Shown here in pieces: positions 17,963-26,403 of a stretch of DNA of 64,000 bases. Below the pieces are notes generated by a model. It was given only the letters and a program-made list of their open reading frames with translations, did not search any database and was not told the origin of the DNA. The translations under genes and the position numbers were made by a program. The stretch is from positions 4,216,001 through 4,280,000 of the forward strand of contig NZ_JAUSQU010000001.1 of the NCBI RefSeq assembly GCF_030811455.1, written 5' to 3'. Positions within the stretch are counted from its first letter, which is position 1. Every line of letters starts with the position of its first letter. The DNA is from Streptosporangium lutulentum. GTDB lineage: Bacteria; Actinomycetota; Actinomycetes; Streptosporangiales; Streptosporangiaceae.

Positions 17963-18081
17963 GTACCCCTCCGGGAGGTCTCACCGCGGACACGATCGCG
18001 CCCGGACACTTCCGCGGGCGTCCGCCTCCGGCCCGAGAACCGGAGCACCGGCCGCCCGCGTCGCGGCGGCCGTGCCGGTCG

Positions 18082-19179
18082 TCAGTAGACGTACGGCCAG
18101 CCGCCGGAGTCCCAGCCGAGCAGGTTGATGCCGAGCCGGGCGGAGCCGTTGTCGGCGTAGTAGTGATAGACGAGAACGTCGCCGTCGGAATCGGACAGCA
18201 CGGCGTTGTGCCCGGGACCGTGAACACCGCCGTGGCCCGCGAGGATCTCCGTTCCCCCACCCGATGTCATCCGGGTCCCGTTGCGGTCGGCGAACGGACC
18301 CGTGATCGACGTCGAACGGCCGACCATGGTGCGGTAGGTGCTCTGGGCGCCCCTGCAGCACAGGTCGAAGGAGACGAACAGGTAGTGGTAACCGCCGTGC
18401 CGGTAGATGAACGGCGCCTCGACCGCGCCGGAGGCGGTGGTCCGCTGCGCCAGGGCGCGGACGGCGGTGTCGGAGGTCGACCTCCTGCCCGTCGCGGGGT
18501 CGAGCCGGATCATCTTGATGCCGGACCAGAAGGAGCCGAAGGACAGCCACCACCCGTTCTGGGCGTCGACGACGAGGTTGGGGTCGATGGCGTTGTAGCC
18601 GCTGCCGGAGGTGGTCTCGATGATCATCCCCTGGTTCGTCCAGGACCCCGAGGCCCCGGTCGTGCTGGTGGCCAGGAAGATCGCCGAGTGGGACGACCCG
18701 AAGCTGGAGGCCGAGTAGTACAGGTAGTACCGGCCGTTGCGGTAGGAGATGTCGGGCGCCCACAGGTTGCGGCTCCCGCCGGTGTAGGCGGTGGTCCAGG
18801 GCGCCCCGTTCGGCCAGACGACCCCGGCGTTGCGGAAGGCCGTCCGATCGGTGGACGTCTTGATGCCGAGACCGTCGGCGGTGTGGACCAGGAGATAGCG
18901 GCCGTCGGGGGTCTTCACCATCGAGGGGTCGTGGACCAGGACGTCCCCGGTGACCCGTCCGGGTCCCGGATACTCCGCGAGCGAGGCGCCGGCGGCGGAA
19001 CTCCGGGCGGTGGCCGCTCCGCCGGAGCCCCCTGCCGCGAACGCGGACTCCGCGCCGCCGGACCCCTGAGTGACGGTCGCCGCCGGAGGGCCGGGGGCGG
19101 CCGTCGCGGATCGCGGGATTCCCAGCGTCGCGACGGCGAGCACGCACGCCACGATCAGTCCTCGGCTGGGGCGTTTCAT
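18082..19179 (-). CDS. Secreted GH43 arabinanase (endo-1,5-alpha-L-arabinosidase)
   Basis: 365 residues beginning with an export signal (MKRPSRGLIVACVLAVATLG then SATAA). The five-bladed propeller catalytic domain shows VHDPSMVKTPDGRYLL (catalytic-base Asp), NLWAPDISYRNGRYYLYYS, AIDPNLVVDAQNGWWLSFGS, EAPFIYRHGGYHYLF (general acid Glu) and GPGHNAVLSDSDGDVLVYH. This is the endo-arabinanase pattern of GH43, so it should cut alpha-1,5-arabinan from plant cell walls outside the cell. Two palindromic operators and a LacI-type box upstream suggest sugar-controlled expression. A longer frame to 19344 lacks a plausible signal. Confidence 0.92.
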   Translation of the reverse strand: MKRPSRGLIVACVLAVATLGIPRSATAAPGPPAATVTQGSGGAESAFAAGGSGGAATARSSAAGASLAEYPGPGRVTGDVLVHDPSMVKTPDGRYLLVHTADGLGIKTSTDRTAFRNAGVVWPNGAPWTTAYTGGSRNLWAPDISYRNGRYYLYYSASSFGSSHSAIFLATSTTGASGSWTNQGMIIETTSGSGYNAIDPNLVVDAQNGWWLSFGSFWSGIKMIRLDPATGRRSTSDTAVRALAQRTTASGAVEAPFIYRHGGYHYLFVSFDLCCRGAQSTYRTMVGRSTSITGPFADRNGTRMTSGGGTEILAGHGGVHGPGHNAVLSDSDGDVLVYHYYADNGSARLGINLLGWDSGGWPYVY

Positions 19180-19320
19180 GTCATCACATCCCGATCTCGA
19201 CAGGGTGGAGATGTCCCCTCCTGCGGCCGGGTGGGGGGTGGACCGGCCGCAGGGCTCAGCGGGCGCCGTGATGACGGAAGCGGCGGTCAGACCAGGATCC
19301 GCGAGCACCACCGGCTTGCC

Positions 19321-19357
19321 ATGTTTTGTAACATCGACTAACAATGTTTCTTAACAT
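19321..19357. promoter_or_regulatory. Pair of identical palindromic operators ATGTTnnnnAACAT
   Basis: Two copies of ATGTT-4-AACAT at 19321-19334 and 19344-19357, centres 23 bp apart, sit 142-178 bases upstream of the arabinanase start. Two symmetric sites about two helical turns apart are typical of cooperative dimer binding. The DNA here is AT-rich against its surroundings. Confidence 0.6.
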
Positions 19358-19393
19358 GGAGTTGCGTTGCATGTAACGAACTGACTGCACGCT

Positions 19394-19408
19394 ATGGAAA
19401 GCGCTTAC
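19394..19408. promoter_or_regulatory. LacI-family-like box
   Basis: ATGGAAAGCGCTTAC resembles the TGGAAAGCGCTTnCCA-type operators of LacI/CcpA-family sugar regulators, with a central palindromic AAGCGCTT. It lies about 220 bases upstream of the arabinanase start. Confidence 0.45.
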
Positions 19409-19724
19409 TTGCGTCAACCCTCTCCGGGCGATCTCCCCGGACAGGTGCCTGTCGCCGCGCTCCGGCCTGCGATACCCGCCGTACACCCGAGCCTCCGACC
19501 GTGAAACTTTCACCCGGCGCGGCGGACACTCCGATCAGGGCCGTGACCGCCAGGCCACTCCACGCCTGCGCGTGCTTCCGGGTGGCGGGGTCGGGCAGCG
19601 TCACAGGCTCCCCACGGCGGACGTCGAGATCGAGATCCGGCCGGGTCCGCAGCGGGGAGGGCGCCCGGCCCTTCCCGATCTCCGTGAATCAGACAGGAGG
19701 CGACGGCCGGTCGCCCGCCGCCTC

Positions 19725-20612
19725 CTACCGGGGGCTGAGCAGGTCTTCCATGCCGATCCTGCGGTAGAACTCGGCGCGGATCCGGTCGCCGACGGCGTTG
19801 ACCACCTCGGCGCCGTCGTCGGCCGGGTCGACGTGAACGCGAAACGGCCGCCTGCCGTGCGGCAGGTCCACGATCCGCACGATCGCCTCGGCCACCTCCG
19901 CGACGTCGGCGTCAGGTGGGGCGAGCGCCGCCAGACGCCGCCCCACCTGGTCGAGCAGTCCCGCGTAGTGCTCTTCGTAGGCATCGGCCGTCTTCTTGTC
20001 CGCCGGGTGCCCGGCGTGCAGGAAGTGGTTGGTCCCCGAGGTGAACGAGCCGGGCACGACGATCGAGGTCTCGATGCCGAAGCGGGCCAGCTCCGCGGCA
20101 TAGCCGACCGCGAGTGAGTCCATCGCGGCCTTGGCCGCGAAGTAGGGCCCGAGGTAGGGCGGGGTTCCGCCCCTGGCGCTGGAGCTGGAGTTCCACACCA
20201 GCAGGCCCTGCCCCCTGCCACGCAGGTGCGGCAGGGCCGCCCTGTTGACCCGCTGGGTGCCCAGTACGTTGACGTCGTAGACGTGGGCGATCTCCTCGGG
20301 GGTGAAGGCCTCCGTGGGACCGAGCACCATGTGCCCGGCGTTGTGCACGATCACGTCGACGCGTCCGTGCTCGGCGATGATCGCGGCCACCGCGGCGTCC
20401 GCCGACTCCTGGGACAGGACGTCCAGCTCGATCGTGCGCAGGTCGACGCCGTGCTCGGCGGCGTAGGCGGCCGCCTCGGCGACGTGGGACGCGCCACGGC
20501 CCTCGGTCTGGCGCATGCTCGCGTAGACGGTGTGCCCGGCATCGGCCAGGGCCCGCGCCGTGAGCGCGCCGAACCCGCTGGACGCGCCGGTGATAAGGAT
20601 GACCTTGTTCAT
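19725..20612 (-). CDS. Short-chain dehydrogenase/reductase
   Basis: 295 residues with the classical SDR layout: TGASSGFGALTARALADAGH (cofactor loop), LDVLSQESADAAVAAI, VHNAGHMVLGP (NAG motif), WNSSSS and the YFAAK catalytic Tyr/Lys pair. The dinucleotide is probably NADP(H). It starts 10 bases after the preceding SDR gene in the same direction, so the two form an operon under the divergent TetR regulator. Substrate unknown. Confidence 0.92.
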   Translation of the reverse strand: MNKVILITGASSGFGALTARALADAGHTVYASMRQTEGRGASHVAEAAAYAAEHGVDLRTIELDVLSQESADAAVAAIIAEHGRVDVIVHNAGHMVLGPTEAFTPEEIAHVYDVNVLGTQRVNRAALPHLRGRGQGLLVWNSSSSARGGTPPYLGPYFAAKAAMDSLAVGYAAELARFGIETSIVVPGSFTSGTNHFLHAGHPADKKTADAYEEHYAGLLDQVGRRLAALAPPDADVAEVAEAIVRIVDLPHGRRPFRVHVDPADDGAEVVNAVGDRIRAEFYRRIGMEDLLSPR

Positions 20613-20622
20613 GCCCGGCCCC

Positions 20623-21363
20623 TCAGATGATTCCGCCGTTGACCAGCAGCACCTGTCCGTTGACCCAGCGGGCCGGACCCGCGAGGAAGGCCACGACCTC
20701 GGCGATGTCCGCGGGCTGCCCCAGCCGCTCCAGCGGCGGCTGGGCCGCCAGCCTGGCGATGGCCTCCTCGGTGTTGGCCCCCAGGAAGAGGTCGGTGGCG
20801 GTGGGCCCGGGTGCGACGGTGTTGACCGTGATGTCCCTGCCGCGCAGCTCGCGGGCCAGGATGAGGGTCATTCCCTCGACGGCACTTTTGGATGCGTTGT
20901 AGGCGCTGTAGCCGGGGTGGGCCAGTTTTGTGACCGAGGTCGAGAAGGTGATCAGGGCGCCTCCCCGGCGCAGGCGGCGGGCGGCCTGCTGGGCCACGAC
21001 GAAGGCGCCGCGCATGTTGACCCGCATCACACGGTCCAGCACGTTCAGGTCGAGATCGACGAGCGGGGTGCCCGGAGTCATGACACCGGCCGCGTTGACG
21101 ACGACGTCGACGCCGCCGAAGGCCTCCTCTGCGGCGTCGAAGAGCGCGGCGACCGCCACCTCGTCGCTGACGTCGGCCCGGATGGCGAGCGCCTGCCCGC
21201 CCTTCGCGATGACCTCTTCGGCGGCCGACCGGCCCTCGGCGTCGTTGCTCGCGTAGTTGACCACGACGGCGTACCCGTCGGCGGCGAGCCGGCTCACGAC
21301 CTGGCGGCCGATCCCCCGCGAGCCTCCGGTGACGATGGCGACGCGAGCTGTTGTAGCGCTCAT
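20623..21363 (-). CDS. Short-chain dehydrogenase/reductase (FabG-like)
   Basis: 246 residues, the FabG-like size. Motifs are VTGGSRGIGRQVVSRLAADG, VVNAAGVMTPG, and YSAYNASKSAVEGMTL with the catalytic Tyr and Lys. The ATG at 21363 has AAGGAG eight bases upstream; the open frame continues to 21639 but without coding character. First gene of a two-SDR operon, divergent from tetR at 21452. It may act with the second SDR in a detoxification or secondary-metabolism step. Confidence 0.92.
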   Translation of the reverse strand: MSATTARVAIVTGGSRGIGRQVVSRLAADGYAVVVNYASNDAEGRSAAEEVIAKGGQALAIRADVSDEVAVAALFDAAEEAFGGVDVVVNAAGVMTPGTPLVDLDLNVLDRVMRVNMRGAFVVAQQAARRLRRGGALITFSTSVTKLAHPGYSAYNASKSAVEGMTLILARELRGRDITVNTVAPGPTATDLFLGANTEEAIARLAAQPPLERLGQPADIAEVVAFLAGPARWVNGQVLLVNGGII

Positions 21364-21396
21364 GGTGAGGTGCTCCTTCGCAAATATGTGTACGCT

Positions 21397-21410
21397 ATGT
21401 ACATATACAT
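21397..21410. promoter_or_regulatory. TetR operator candidate
   Basis: ATGTACATATACAT is a 14-bp inverted repeat (ATGTA-4-TACAT) in the 88-base divergent gap between the SDR operon and tetR. A further GTGTAC lies just left of it, and a TATAAC -10-like element for tetR at 21431-21436. Its position suits autoregulated control of both promoters. Confidence 0.6.
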
Positions 21411-21451
21411 GATTATGAACACAGTGTCCATATAACCCCTGGAGGTAGACG

Positions 21452-22054
21452 GTGACGCAGTCCACGGAGCCGGCCCGCCGCGGGCGCGGGCGCCGCCCGG
21501 CCGACGAGGTGCGCCGCGAGGTCCTGCGAGCGGCAGGCGAGCTCCTGCTCGCGGAGGGGATGGCCTCCTTCACCATCGAGAAGGTCGCGGCCCTCGCGGG
21601 CGCGAGCAGGGTGACGCTCCACAAGTGGTGGCCGTCCAAGGGGGCGTTGGCACTCGACGGCTACTTCAGCGTCGTCGGCCCCACCCTGGCCTTCCCCGAC
21701 ACCGGCGACCTCGCCGCCGACCTCACCGCGCAGCTGCGGGCGTTCGTCCACCTGATGATTGATACCCAGGCCGGGCGCGTCATGCCCGAGCTCATCGGCC
21801 AGGGCCAGACCGACCCCGAGCTCATGGCCGCCTTTCGTGAGCGCTATTCGGCCCCACGCAGAGCGCTCGCCGTCGAGATCCTGGAGCGGGCCGGACGGCG
21901 CGGCGAACTCCGTGAGGGCCTCGACCTCGAAGTGGTCGTCGACCAGCTCTGGGGCGCCTGCTACCACCGGCTCCTCATCCCCGACCTGCCGCTGACCGAC
22001 GAGTTCGCCGAGGCTCTCGTCAGGAACCTGCTGAACGGGATCAGACGCCCCTGA
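21452..22054 (+). CDS. TetR family transcriptional regulator
   Basis: 200 residues. The N-terminal HTH (VRREVLRAAGELLLAEGMAS; IEKVAALAGASRVTLHKWW) is typical of TetR/AcrR. The C-terminal ligand domain resembles the TetR_C_11/C_33 groups. GTG start with GGAGG upstream and a very short leader. It faces the SDR operon across a palindromic gap, so it probably represses the SDRs and itself. Confidence 0.93.
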   Translation: MTQSTEPARRGRGRRPADEVRREVLRAAGELLLAEGMASFTIEKVAALAGASRVTLHKWWPSKGALALDGYFSVVGPTLAFPDTGDLAADLTAQLRAFVHLMIDTQAGRVMPELIGQGQTDPELMAAFRERYSAPRRALAVEILERAGRRGELREGLDLEVVVDQLWGACYHRLLIPDLPLTDEFAEALVRNLLNGIRRP

Positions 22055-22181
22055 GCGGCCGTCGAACGGTGCCGGACGGCCCAGCGCCCCGGCCCCGGTT
22101 CGTGATCTTCATGCATCCGGAGCCGTCTCCGGCCACCGGCCCGGCGTCGGATCGGGGCCGTGGGCGGGTGCCGATCACGTA

Positions 22182-22979
22182 CTACGGCATCGCGGGTTCG
22201 TCGACCGAGAAGACCTCACCGTTGCCGGGCACTCCGACGCCGCGCCAGGAGAAGGGAACTCCGTGGGCCACGTCCAGGTCAGGGTTGTCCATCAGCTGGA
22301 AGTGCACATGCGGTTCGGTGGAGTTGCCGGAGTTTCCGCAGCGGGCCAGCAGTTGGCCCGCGCGGACCCGGTCACCCTCGCGGACGGCCAGCGAACCGCG
22401 CTGGAGGTGGGCGTACATGGCGTACGTTCCCTCGCCCAGGTCGATGACGACGTGGTTGCCGACGACCTGGCCGGGGCCGCCCATCTCACGGAACATCCCC
22501 TCGACGAGTAGGTAGAGCAGAGCCGGAAACGAGTTGCGGCTGAGGTGGTCGCGGTTGCGGTCGACGGCACGTACGACGGTGGCGTCGGCGACAGCCAGGA
22601 GCGGGGCGCCGAAGGCCGGGAAGTCGCGGTTGCGGCGGACGACGGGCCACCAGCCGAAGCCGGGACGGGCTCGGCCCTCCGGTTCCGCCGTGATGTCGAT
22701 GGCGTACGCCTGGCCGTAGACGCGGGTGCCGTGACTGGGGACCTTGTCAGCCGGGCTGTTGAGAGCCGACCAGCGACCGGTGACCGGTGGGTCGACCTCG
22801 ACGGCCGGCGGAGTGCCGGGCGAGGCGGGTCTCCTGTTCAGCACGATCGGCAGGACCACCGCCAACCCCAGCGGGATCCAGCCCCACCACCGGGAGAAGT
22901 CGAAGAAGTATCCCGCCACGAGTTGCGCGAAGAACACCACCAGGCAGCAGCGGAACAGAACCATGGATATTTTGCGCAT
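22182..22979 (-). CDS. Membrane-anchored M23 (LytM-type) metallopeptidase
   Basis: 265 residues. The N-terminus has two hydrophobic segments (VLFRCCLVVFFAQLVAGYFF; GWIPLGLAVVLPIVL) that anchor it. The peptidase domain has SHGTRVYGQAYAIDI with the first zinc ligands and EPHVHFQLM with the HxH pair, so zinc ligands look intact. Such enzymes cut peptidoglycan cross-links. The ATG at 22979 has GGGGG upstream. It lies 33 bases after the wHTH regulator gene in the same direction, so they are probably one operon. Confidence 0.88.
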   Translation of the reverse strand: MRKISMVLFRCCLVVFFAQLVAGYFFDFSRWWGWIPLGLAVVLPIVLNRRPASPGTPPAVEVDPPVTGRWSALNSPADKVPSHGTRVYGQAYAIDITAEPEGRARPGFGWWPVVRRNRDFPAFGAPLLAVADATVVRAVDRNRDHLSRNSFPALLYLLVEGMFREMGGPGQVVGNHVVIDLGEGTYAMYAHLQRGSLAVREGDRVRAGQLLARCGNSGNSTEPHVHFQLMDNPDLDVAHGVPFSWRGVGVPGNGEVFSVDEPAMP

Positions 22980-23012
22980 GAGCACCCCCAGGTAATCGTG
23001 TGCCGATCAGGT

Positions 23013-23522
23013 TCAGGGTCGAGACGCGGCCAGCGCCACCAGCAACGGGACCACCCGTCCCGGAGGGACCTCGTAGCGGCCTCGACCCGCGGTGTGCAGC
23101 CAGCCCGCGGACGTCAGTTGACGCAGGTGGTGGTAGACCTGACCGGTGGTGCCGAGGCCGTCGAGCGCGGCCAGGTCGGCGACGGCGCGACGTCCGCCGA
23201 GGATCTCCCGGAGCAGGCGCATCCGTACGGCATGCCCCAGTGCCGCGAAGGACTCCGCGGCGTCCGACCAATCCTCATCAAGGAGGGCGCCGGCGGGCAG
23301 TGCCTGCTGCCACTCGTATCGTTCGTTCGTCGGCAGCCGGACCGCCCCGGCGAACAGAACGCCACCGTCGGCGGCTTCACTCTCGGCGAGTTTCGCCTTC
23401 AGACCTTCCAGGGCCCAGAAGTCGGTGTCCTCCGGGGGGACCGCGCGACTCCCCTCGCGGTCCACCCCCTCAAGCGCCTCAATCCGGCGTTCCAACGCGG
23501 CTACGCGTTCCTCAAGCTTCAT
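23013..23522 (-). CDS. Winged-helix regulator with N-terminal coiled coil
   Basis: 169 residues. The first 20 (MKLEERVAALERRIEALEG) form a short coiled coil. The C-terminal 90 carry an ArsR-like winged helix (AALGHAVRMRLLREILGGRR; TTGQVYHHLRQLTSAGWLH). There is no obvious ligand-binding domain. The gene precedes the M23 peptidase, and a perfect 14-bp palindrome lies just upstream of its start codon, so it probably controls itself and the peptidase. Confidence 0.85.
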   Translation of the reverse strand: MKLEERVAALERRIEALEGVDREGSRAVPPEDTDFWALEGLKAKLAESEAADGGVLFAGAVRLPTNERYEWQQALPAGALLDEDWSDAAESFAALGHAVRMRLLREILGGRRAVADLAALDGLGTTGQVYHHLRQLTSAGWLHTAGRGRYEVPPGRVVPLLVALAASRP

Positions 23523-23927
23523 CTTTTTATTTTACGTAATTACGTACAAACGTCAAAAAGCGTGAAAACGGGGCTGATGGCTTGGCGCGGAAGGAGCCTG
23601 CACGCTGGATCGCGCACCACGCCCGCGCCGGCCATGGCAAGCGACCCACCCCAGGTCACGGCCCCGCCCTCATCCGTCGAGGCCCTTATCCGCTGAGATC
23701 CTCGGCGAGGTCGTCCGCCCTCCGCGCCCCGCGATGCCCATGCGAATCGGCACCCGACGTCCCGGCTCGCGTGACGGGGCGTGCTCGGCGAAACCCCGCG
23801 CCGGGATGGCCGTCGGACCGGTCGTCCGCCAGGCGGCCGCCTCCTCGAACTCCATCCACGGGTGGAGAGAAGAATCTCCACCGCCGCACCGATCCGCTCT
23901 GAGCTGCGCCTTTCTATCGTCTGACGC
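23523..23927. other. Intergenic region, 405 bases
   Basis: Apart from the palindrome at 23533-23546 and a hairpin at 23861-23882 (8-bp stem GGTGGAGA/TCTCCACC, loop of 6), I see no gene. The open frames have non-coding composition. Confidence 0.5.
23533..23546. promoter_or_regulatory. Perfect 14-bp palindrome upstream of the wHTH gene
   Basis: TACGTAATTACGTA lies 11-24 bases before the regulator ATG within an AT-rich patch. The position would block transcription or translation initiation, as expected for an autoregulatory operator. Confidence 0.6.
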
Positions 23928-24422
23928 ATGGACCCGATACAGATCGCAGCCCTCACCCTCGTCCTGACCGTCTTCGTTCTCTACCGCCAGATGAAGACCC
24001 GGCTCGTCTCCGGACACGGTCTTCGCTACACCGCCATAGCCATGATCGCGATAGGCCTTCTCTCCGGGGGGCTCATCGACACGCGCCACCCTGTTCTCAG
24101 CGTGACGTTGCTGATCGTGGAGGCCGCCCTGGCCGTGGCCTTCGGCGTCGTGCGCGCCGCGACCGTACGGGTCTGGCGGGATGAGACGGGAGCGGCGTGG
24201 TCCAGGGCCACCGGCTGGACCCTGGTGGGCTGGCTGGCCTCACTCGCCACGCGCGTCGCCCTGCTCGGCGTCGGCCCCGCCCTCGGCCTCGACCTCGCCT
24301 TCGCCCCCACCGCCCTGCTGTTCTTCGTCGGCCTGACCATCGGCGCCCAGTCGCTCTTCGTCGCCCGGCGTGCCCGCGCCCTGCCGCTCTCCCCCTCCCC
24401 CGTCACCCCGGTCGGCTCGTGA
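23928..24422 (+). CDS. Small integral membrane protein (CcdC/DUF1453-like)
   Basis: 164 residues with four or five hydrophobic helices: one at 5-20, MIAIGLLSGGLI near 40-55, LLIVEAALAVAFGVVRAATV, then WTLVGWLASLATRVALLGVG and LLFFVGLTIGAQSLFVARRA. The pattern resembles DUF1453 / CcdC-like proteins, but the match is by general form and I would not assign a function. It lies just upstream of the histidine kinase operon on the same strand. Confidence 0.75.
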   Translation: MDPIQIAALTLVLTVFVLYRQMKTRLVSGHGLRYTAIAMIAIGLLSGGLIDTRHPVLSVTLLIVEAALAVAFGVVRAATVRVWRDETGAAWSRATGWTLVGWLASLATRVALLGVGPALGLDLAFAPTALLFFVGLTIGAQSLFVARRARALPLSPSPVTPVGS

Positions 24423-24557
24423 TCGCCTCCCAGGTCCCCGCCCCCGTACGGCCACGCCCGCTCACGGCCGTCGTTCACCGCTCCCCCGACCCCGGCGTCG
24501 CCGTACGGCGAGCGGCCCGAAGCGGGAGGCCACCCGCCTTCTCGGTATCTTTCTGAC

Positions 24558-25733
24558 ATGACCGCGATCCGCCCGAAAGCCGTGATCATCCCGGTCATTG
24601 CACGTCTGGTGGCAATCACGGTATTCGCCGTGGCCCAGGTCGAACAGGAGCTCGGCTCCACCTCGGCCAGGCGCGGGCTTCTCATCGCGGGCCTGGTCGT
24701 GATCATCGTCGGTGCTCTGGCGCTCGCCCCCCTGCGCCGGGCGCACGAGGTGCGGCCCCCGGTCACGATCCTGGGGATTCCGGTCAGGCTCGGCGCCGCC
24801 GTGGCGGCCTCGATCGGGCTTTTGGCCGTCTCCCCTGACGGTAGCCCCGCCATCACCGCCCTGCTCATCGCCGTCGGAGTCGCGGCCTTCAGGTATCCGC
24901 TCGTTCGCGCGCTTCCGGTCGGGCTTCTCGCCCTGGCCGGTCTGCTGATGGTCGGCGTGGCCGATCGCCGCTGGGACCAGGAGCTCAGCCTCGGTTTCAG
25001 CGTCTGCTTGGTCTTCCTGGCCGTCCACTCGATCCGGCAGCGCAGGGCGGTCAGGAACGCCGAGGAGAGGGAGGCCGTGCTCGCCGAGCGGGCGCGGATC
25101 GCCAGGGAGATCCATGACATCCTGGCCCACTCCCTGTCCGCGCAGATCGTCCACCTGGAGGGCGCGCGCCTGCTGCTGCAGGCCGAACGGTCCGGGGAAG
25201 CCCTTGACCGGGTCGAGCGCGCCAGAGAACTGGCCAAGACCGGCCTGGAGGAGGCCCGCAGAGCGGTGTCCGCGCTGCGCGAGGACAGCCCACCGCTGCC
25301 CGTGGCGCTCAGGACACTGGCCGAGGAGTTCCGCTCCACGAACGGCCAGGCGTGCGTGCTCACCGTGACGGGCCCCGAGCGCCGCCTGACCCCCGAGGCC
25401 GAACTGACGATGATCCGTACCGCGCAGGAGGCTCTCACCAACGTCGGCCGCCACGCCCCCGGGGCGCCCGCGGCCGTACGGCTGAGCTTCGAGGACGGGG
25501 CGTGTGAGCTGGAGGTGACCAATCCCGCCGGTGACGGCCCCGGAACGCCGGGCGGAGGATACGGACTCGTGGGAATGGCGGAACGGGCCGAGTTGCTCGG
25601 CGGAGTCCTGGAGGCCGGAGAACGGGACGGAGGATTCCGGGTCCGGCTGAGACTGCCGGTGACGGTTGACCCCGCACCGGGGAAAGGCGCCGTCATGGCC
25701 GGTGGCCGGACCTCGCCCGGGCGGCCCGCATGA
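24558..25733 (+). CDS. Sensor histidine kinase (NarL-type, HisKA_3)
   Basis: 391 residues. The N-terminal half (1-160) has about five membrane helices and no large extracellular domain, so sensing is probably within the membrane. The HisKA_3 dimerisation box REIHDILAHSLSAQIVHLEG carries phospho-acceptor His186. The ATP-binding domain shows EALTNVGRHAPGAPAAV (N box) and GGGYGLVGMAERAELLGG (G boxes). Its stop overlaps the response regulator start by ATGA, so the pair is cotranslated. Stimulus unknown; Streptomyces relatives sit in antibiotic- or envelope-stress circuits. Confidence 0.94.
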   Translation: MTAIRPKAVIIPVIARLVAITVFAVAQVEQELGSTSARRGLLIAGLVVIIVGALALAPLRRAHEVRPPVTILGIPVRLGAAVAASIGLLAVSPDGSPAITALLIAVGVAAFRYPLVRALPVGLLALAGLLMVGVADRRWDQELSLGFSVCLVFLAVHSIRQRRAVRNAEEREAVLAERARIAREIHDILAHSLSAQIVHLEGARLLLQAERSGEALDRVERARELAKTGLEEARRAVSALREDSPPLPVALRTLAEEFRSTNGQACVLTVTGPERRLTPEAELTMIRTAQEALTNVGRHAPGAPAAVRLSFEDGACELEVTNPAGDGPGTPGGGYGLVGMAERAELLGGVLEAGERDGGFRVRLRLPVTVDPAPGKGAVMAGGRTSPGRPA

Positions 25734-26401
25734 CCGCCCGGGTGCTCGTGGTCGACGACCAGACGGTCGTGCGCGAAGGGCTCACCTTGCTGCTCGGACT
25801 GCTGCCGGGCATCGAGGTGGTCGGTTCGGCGGGTGACGGCGAAGCCGCGCTGCGGCTGATCGAAGCAGAGCGCCCGGACGTGGTCCTGATGGACCTGCGG
25901 ATGCCCAGAATGGACGGCGTCGAGGCCACCAGGCGGATCCGCGCCGCGTATCCGGACACTCAGGTCGTCGTCCTGACCACCTACTCCGACGACGAGTCGG
26001 TGTTCGCCGCCCTCCAGGCCGGGGCCAGGGGCTTCCTCACCAAAAGCGCCGGCGCGGAGGAGATCTCCCGGGCCGTCGCCACCGTGATGAGGGGCGACGC
26101 CCAACTGGATCCCACGGTCCAGCGCCGTCTCCTGGAGACCATGACCCCGCCCGCCTCATCCGGCCGGGGCCGGGAGCAGAGGCAGCGGAAGGGCGATCCG
26201 CCCGACGGCCTGACCAGGCGGGAGACCGAGGTCCTGCGTCTCATCGCCCAGGGCCACTCCAACGCCGAGATCTCCGCCGTCCTGTTCATCAGCGAGGCCA
26301 CGGTCAAGACCCACATCAACAACCTCTTCGCCAAGATCGGGGTCCGCGACCGCGCCCAGGCCGTCACCTACGCCTATCGCCGCGGCATCGCCGACACCTG
26401 A
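25730..26401 (+). CDS. LuxR/NarL family response regulator
   Basis: 223 residues. The receiver domain (VLVVDDQTVVREGL, phosphorylated Asp55 in VVLMDLRMPRMDGVEA, then TYSD and the KSAGAEE switch lysine) is followed by an LuxR-type HTH (LTRRETEVLRLIAQGHSNAE; SEATVKTHINNLFAKIGVRD). Partner of the kinase just upstream. Targets are not identifiable from the window. The gene is followed by a 35-bp-period tandem repeat and a hairpin. Confidence 0.95.
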   Translation: MTARVLVVDDQTVVREGLTLLLGLLPGIEVVGSAGDGEAALRLIEAERPDVVLMDLRMPRMDGVEATRRIRAAYPDTQVVVLTTYSDDESVFAALQAGARGFLTKSAGAEEISRAVATVMRGDAQLDPTVQRRLLETMTPPASSGRGREQRQRKGDPPDGLTRRETEVLRLIAQGHSNAEISAVLFISEATVKTHINNLFAKIGVRDRAQAVTYAYRRGIADT

Positions 26402-26403
26402 GA

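Larger units (their letters stand above)
19180..19724. other. Intergenic region upstream of the arabinanase gene
   Basis: 545 bases holding the arabinanase control region (19321-19408). On the minus strand, 19392-19688 is an open frame. Its 19505-19688 part has coding-like codon bias (peptide piece PATRKHAQAWSGLAVTALIG) but no recognisable start or family. It may be a gene remnant. Confidence 0.4.

Noticed and set aside
23686-23889. Minus-strand frame in the gap before the DUF1453-like gene
   Set aside because: No ribosome-binding site, no family, and the codon bias is not that of the surrounding genes.
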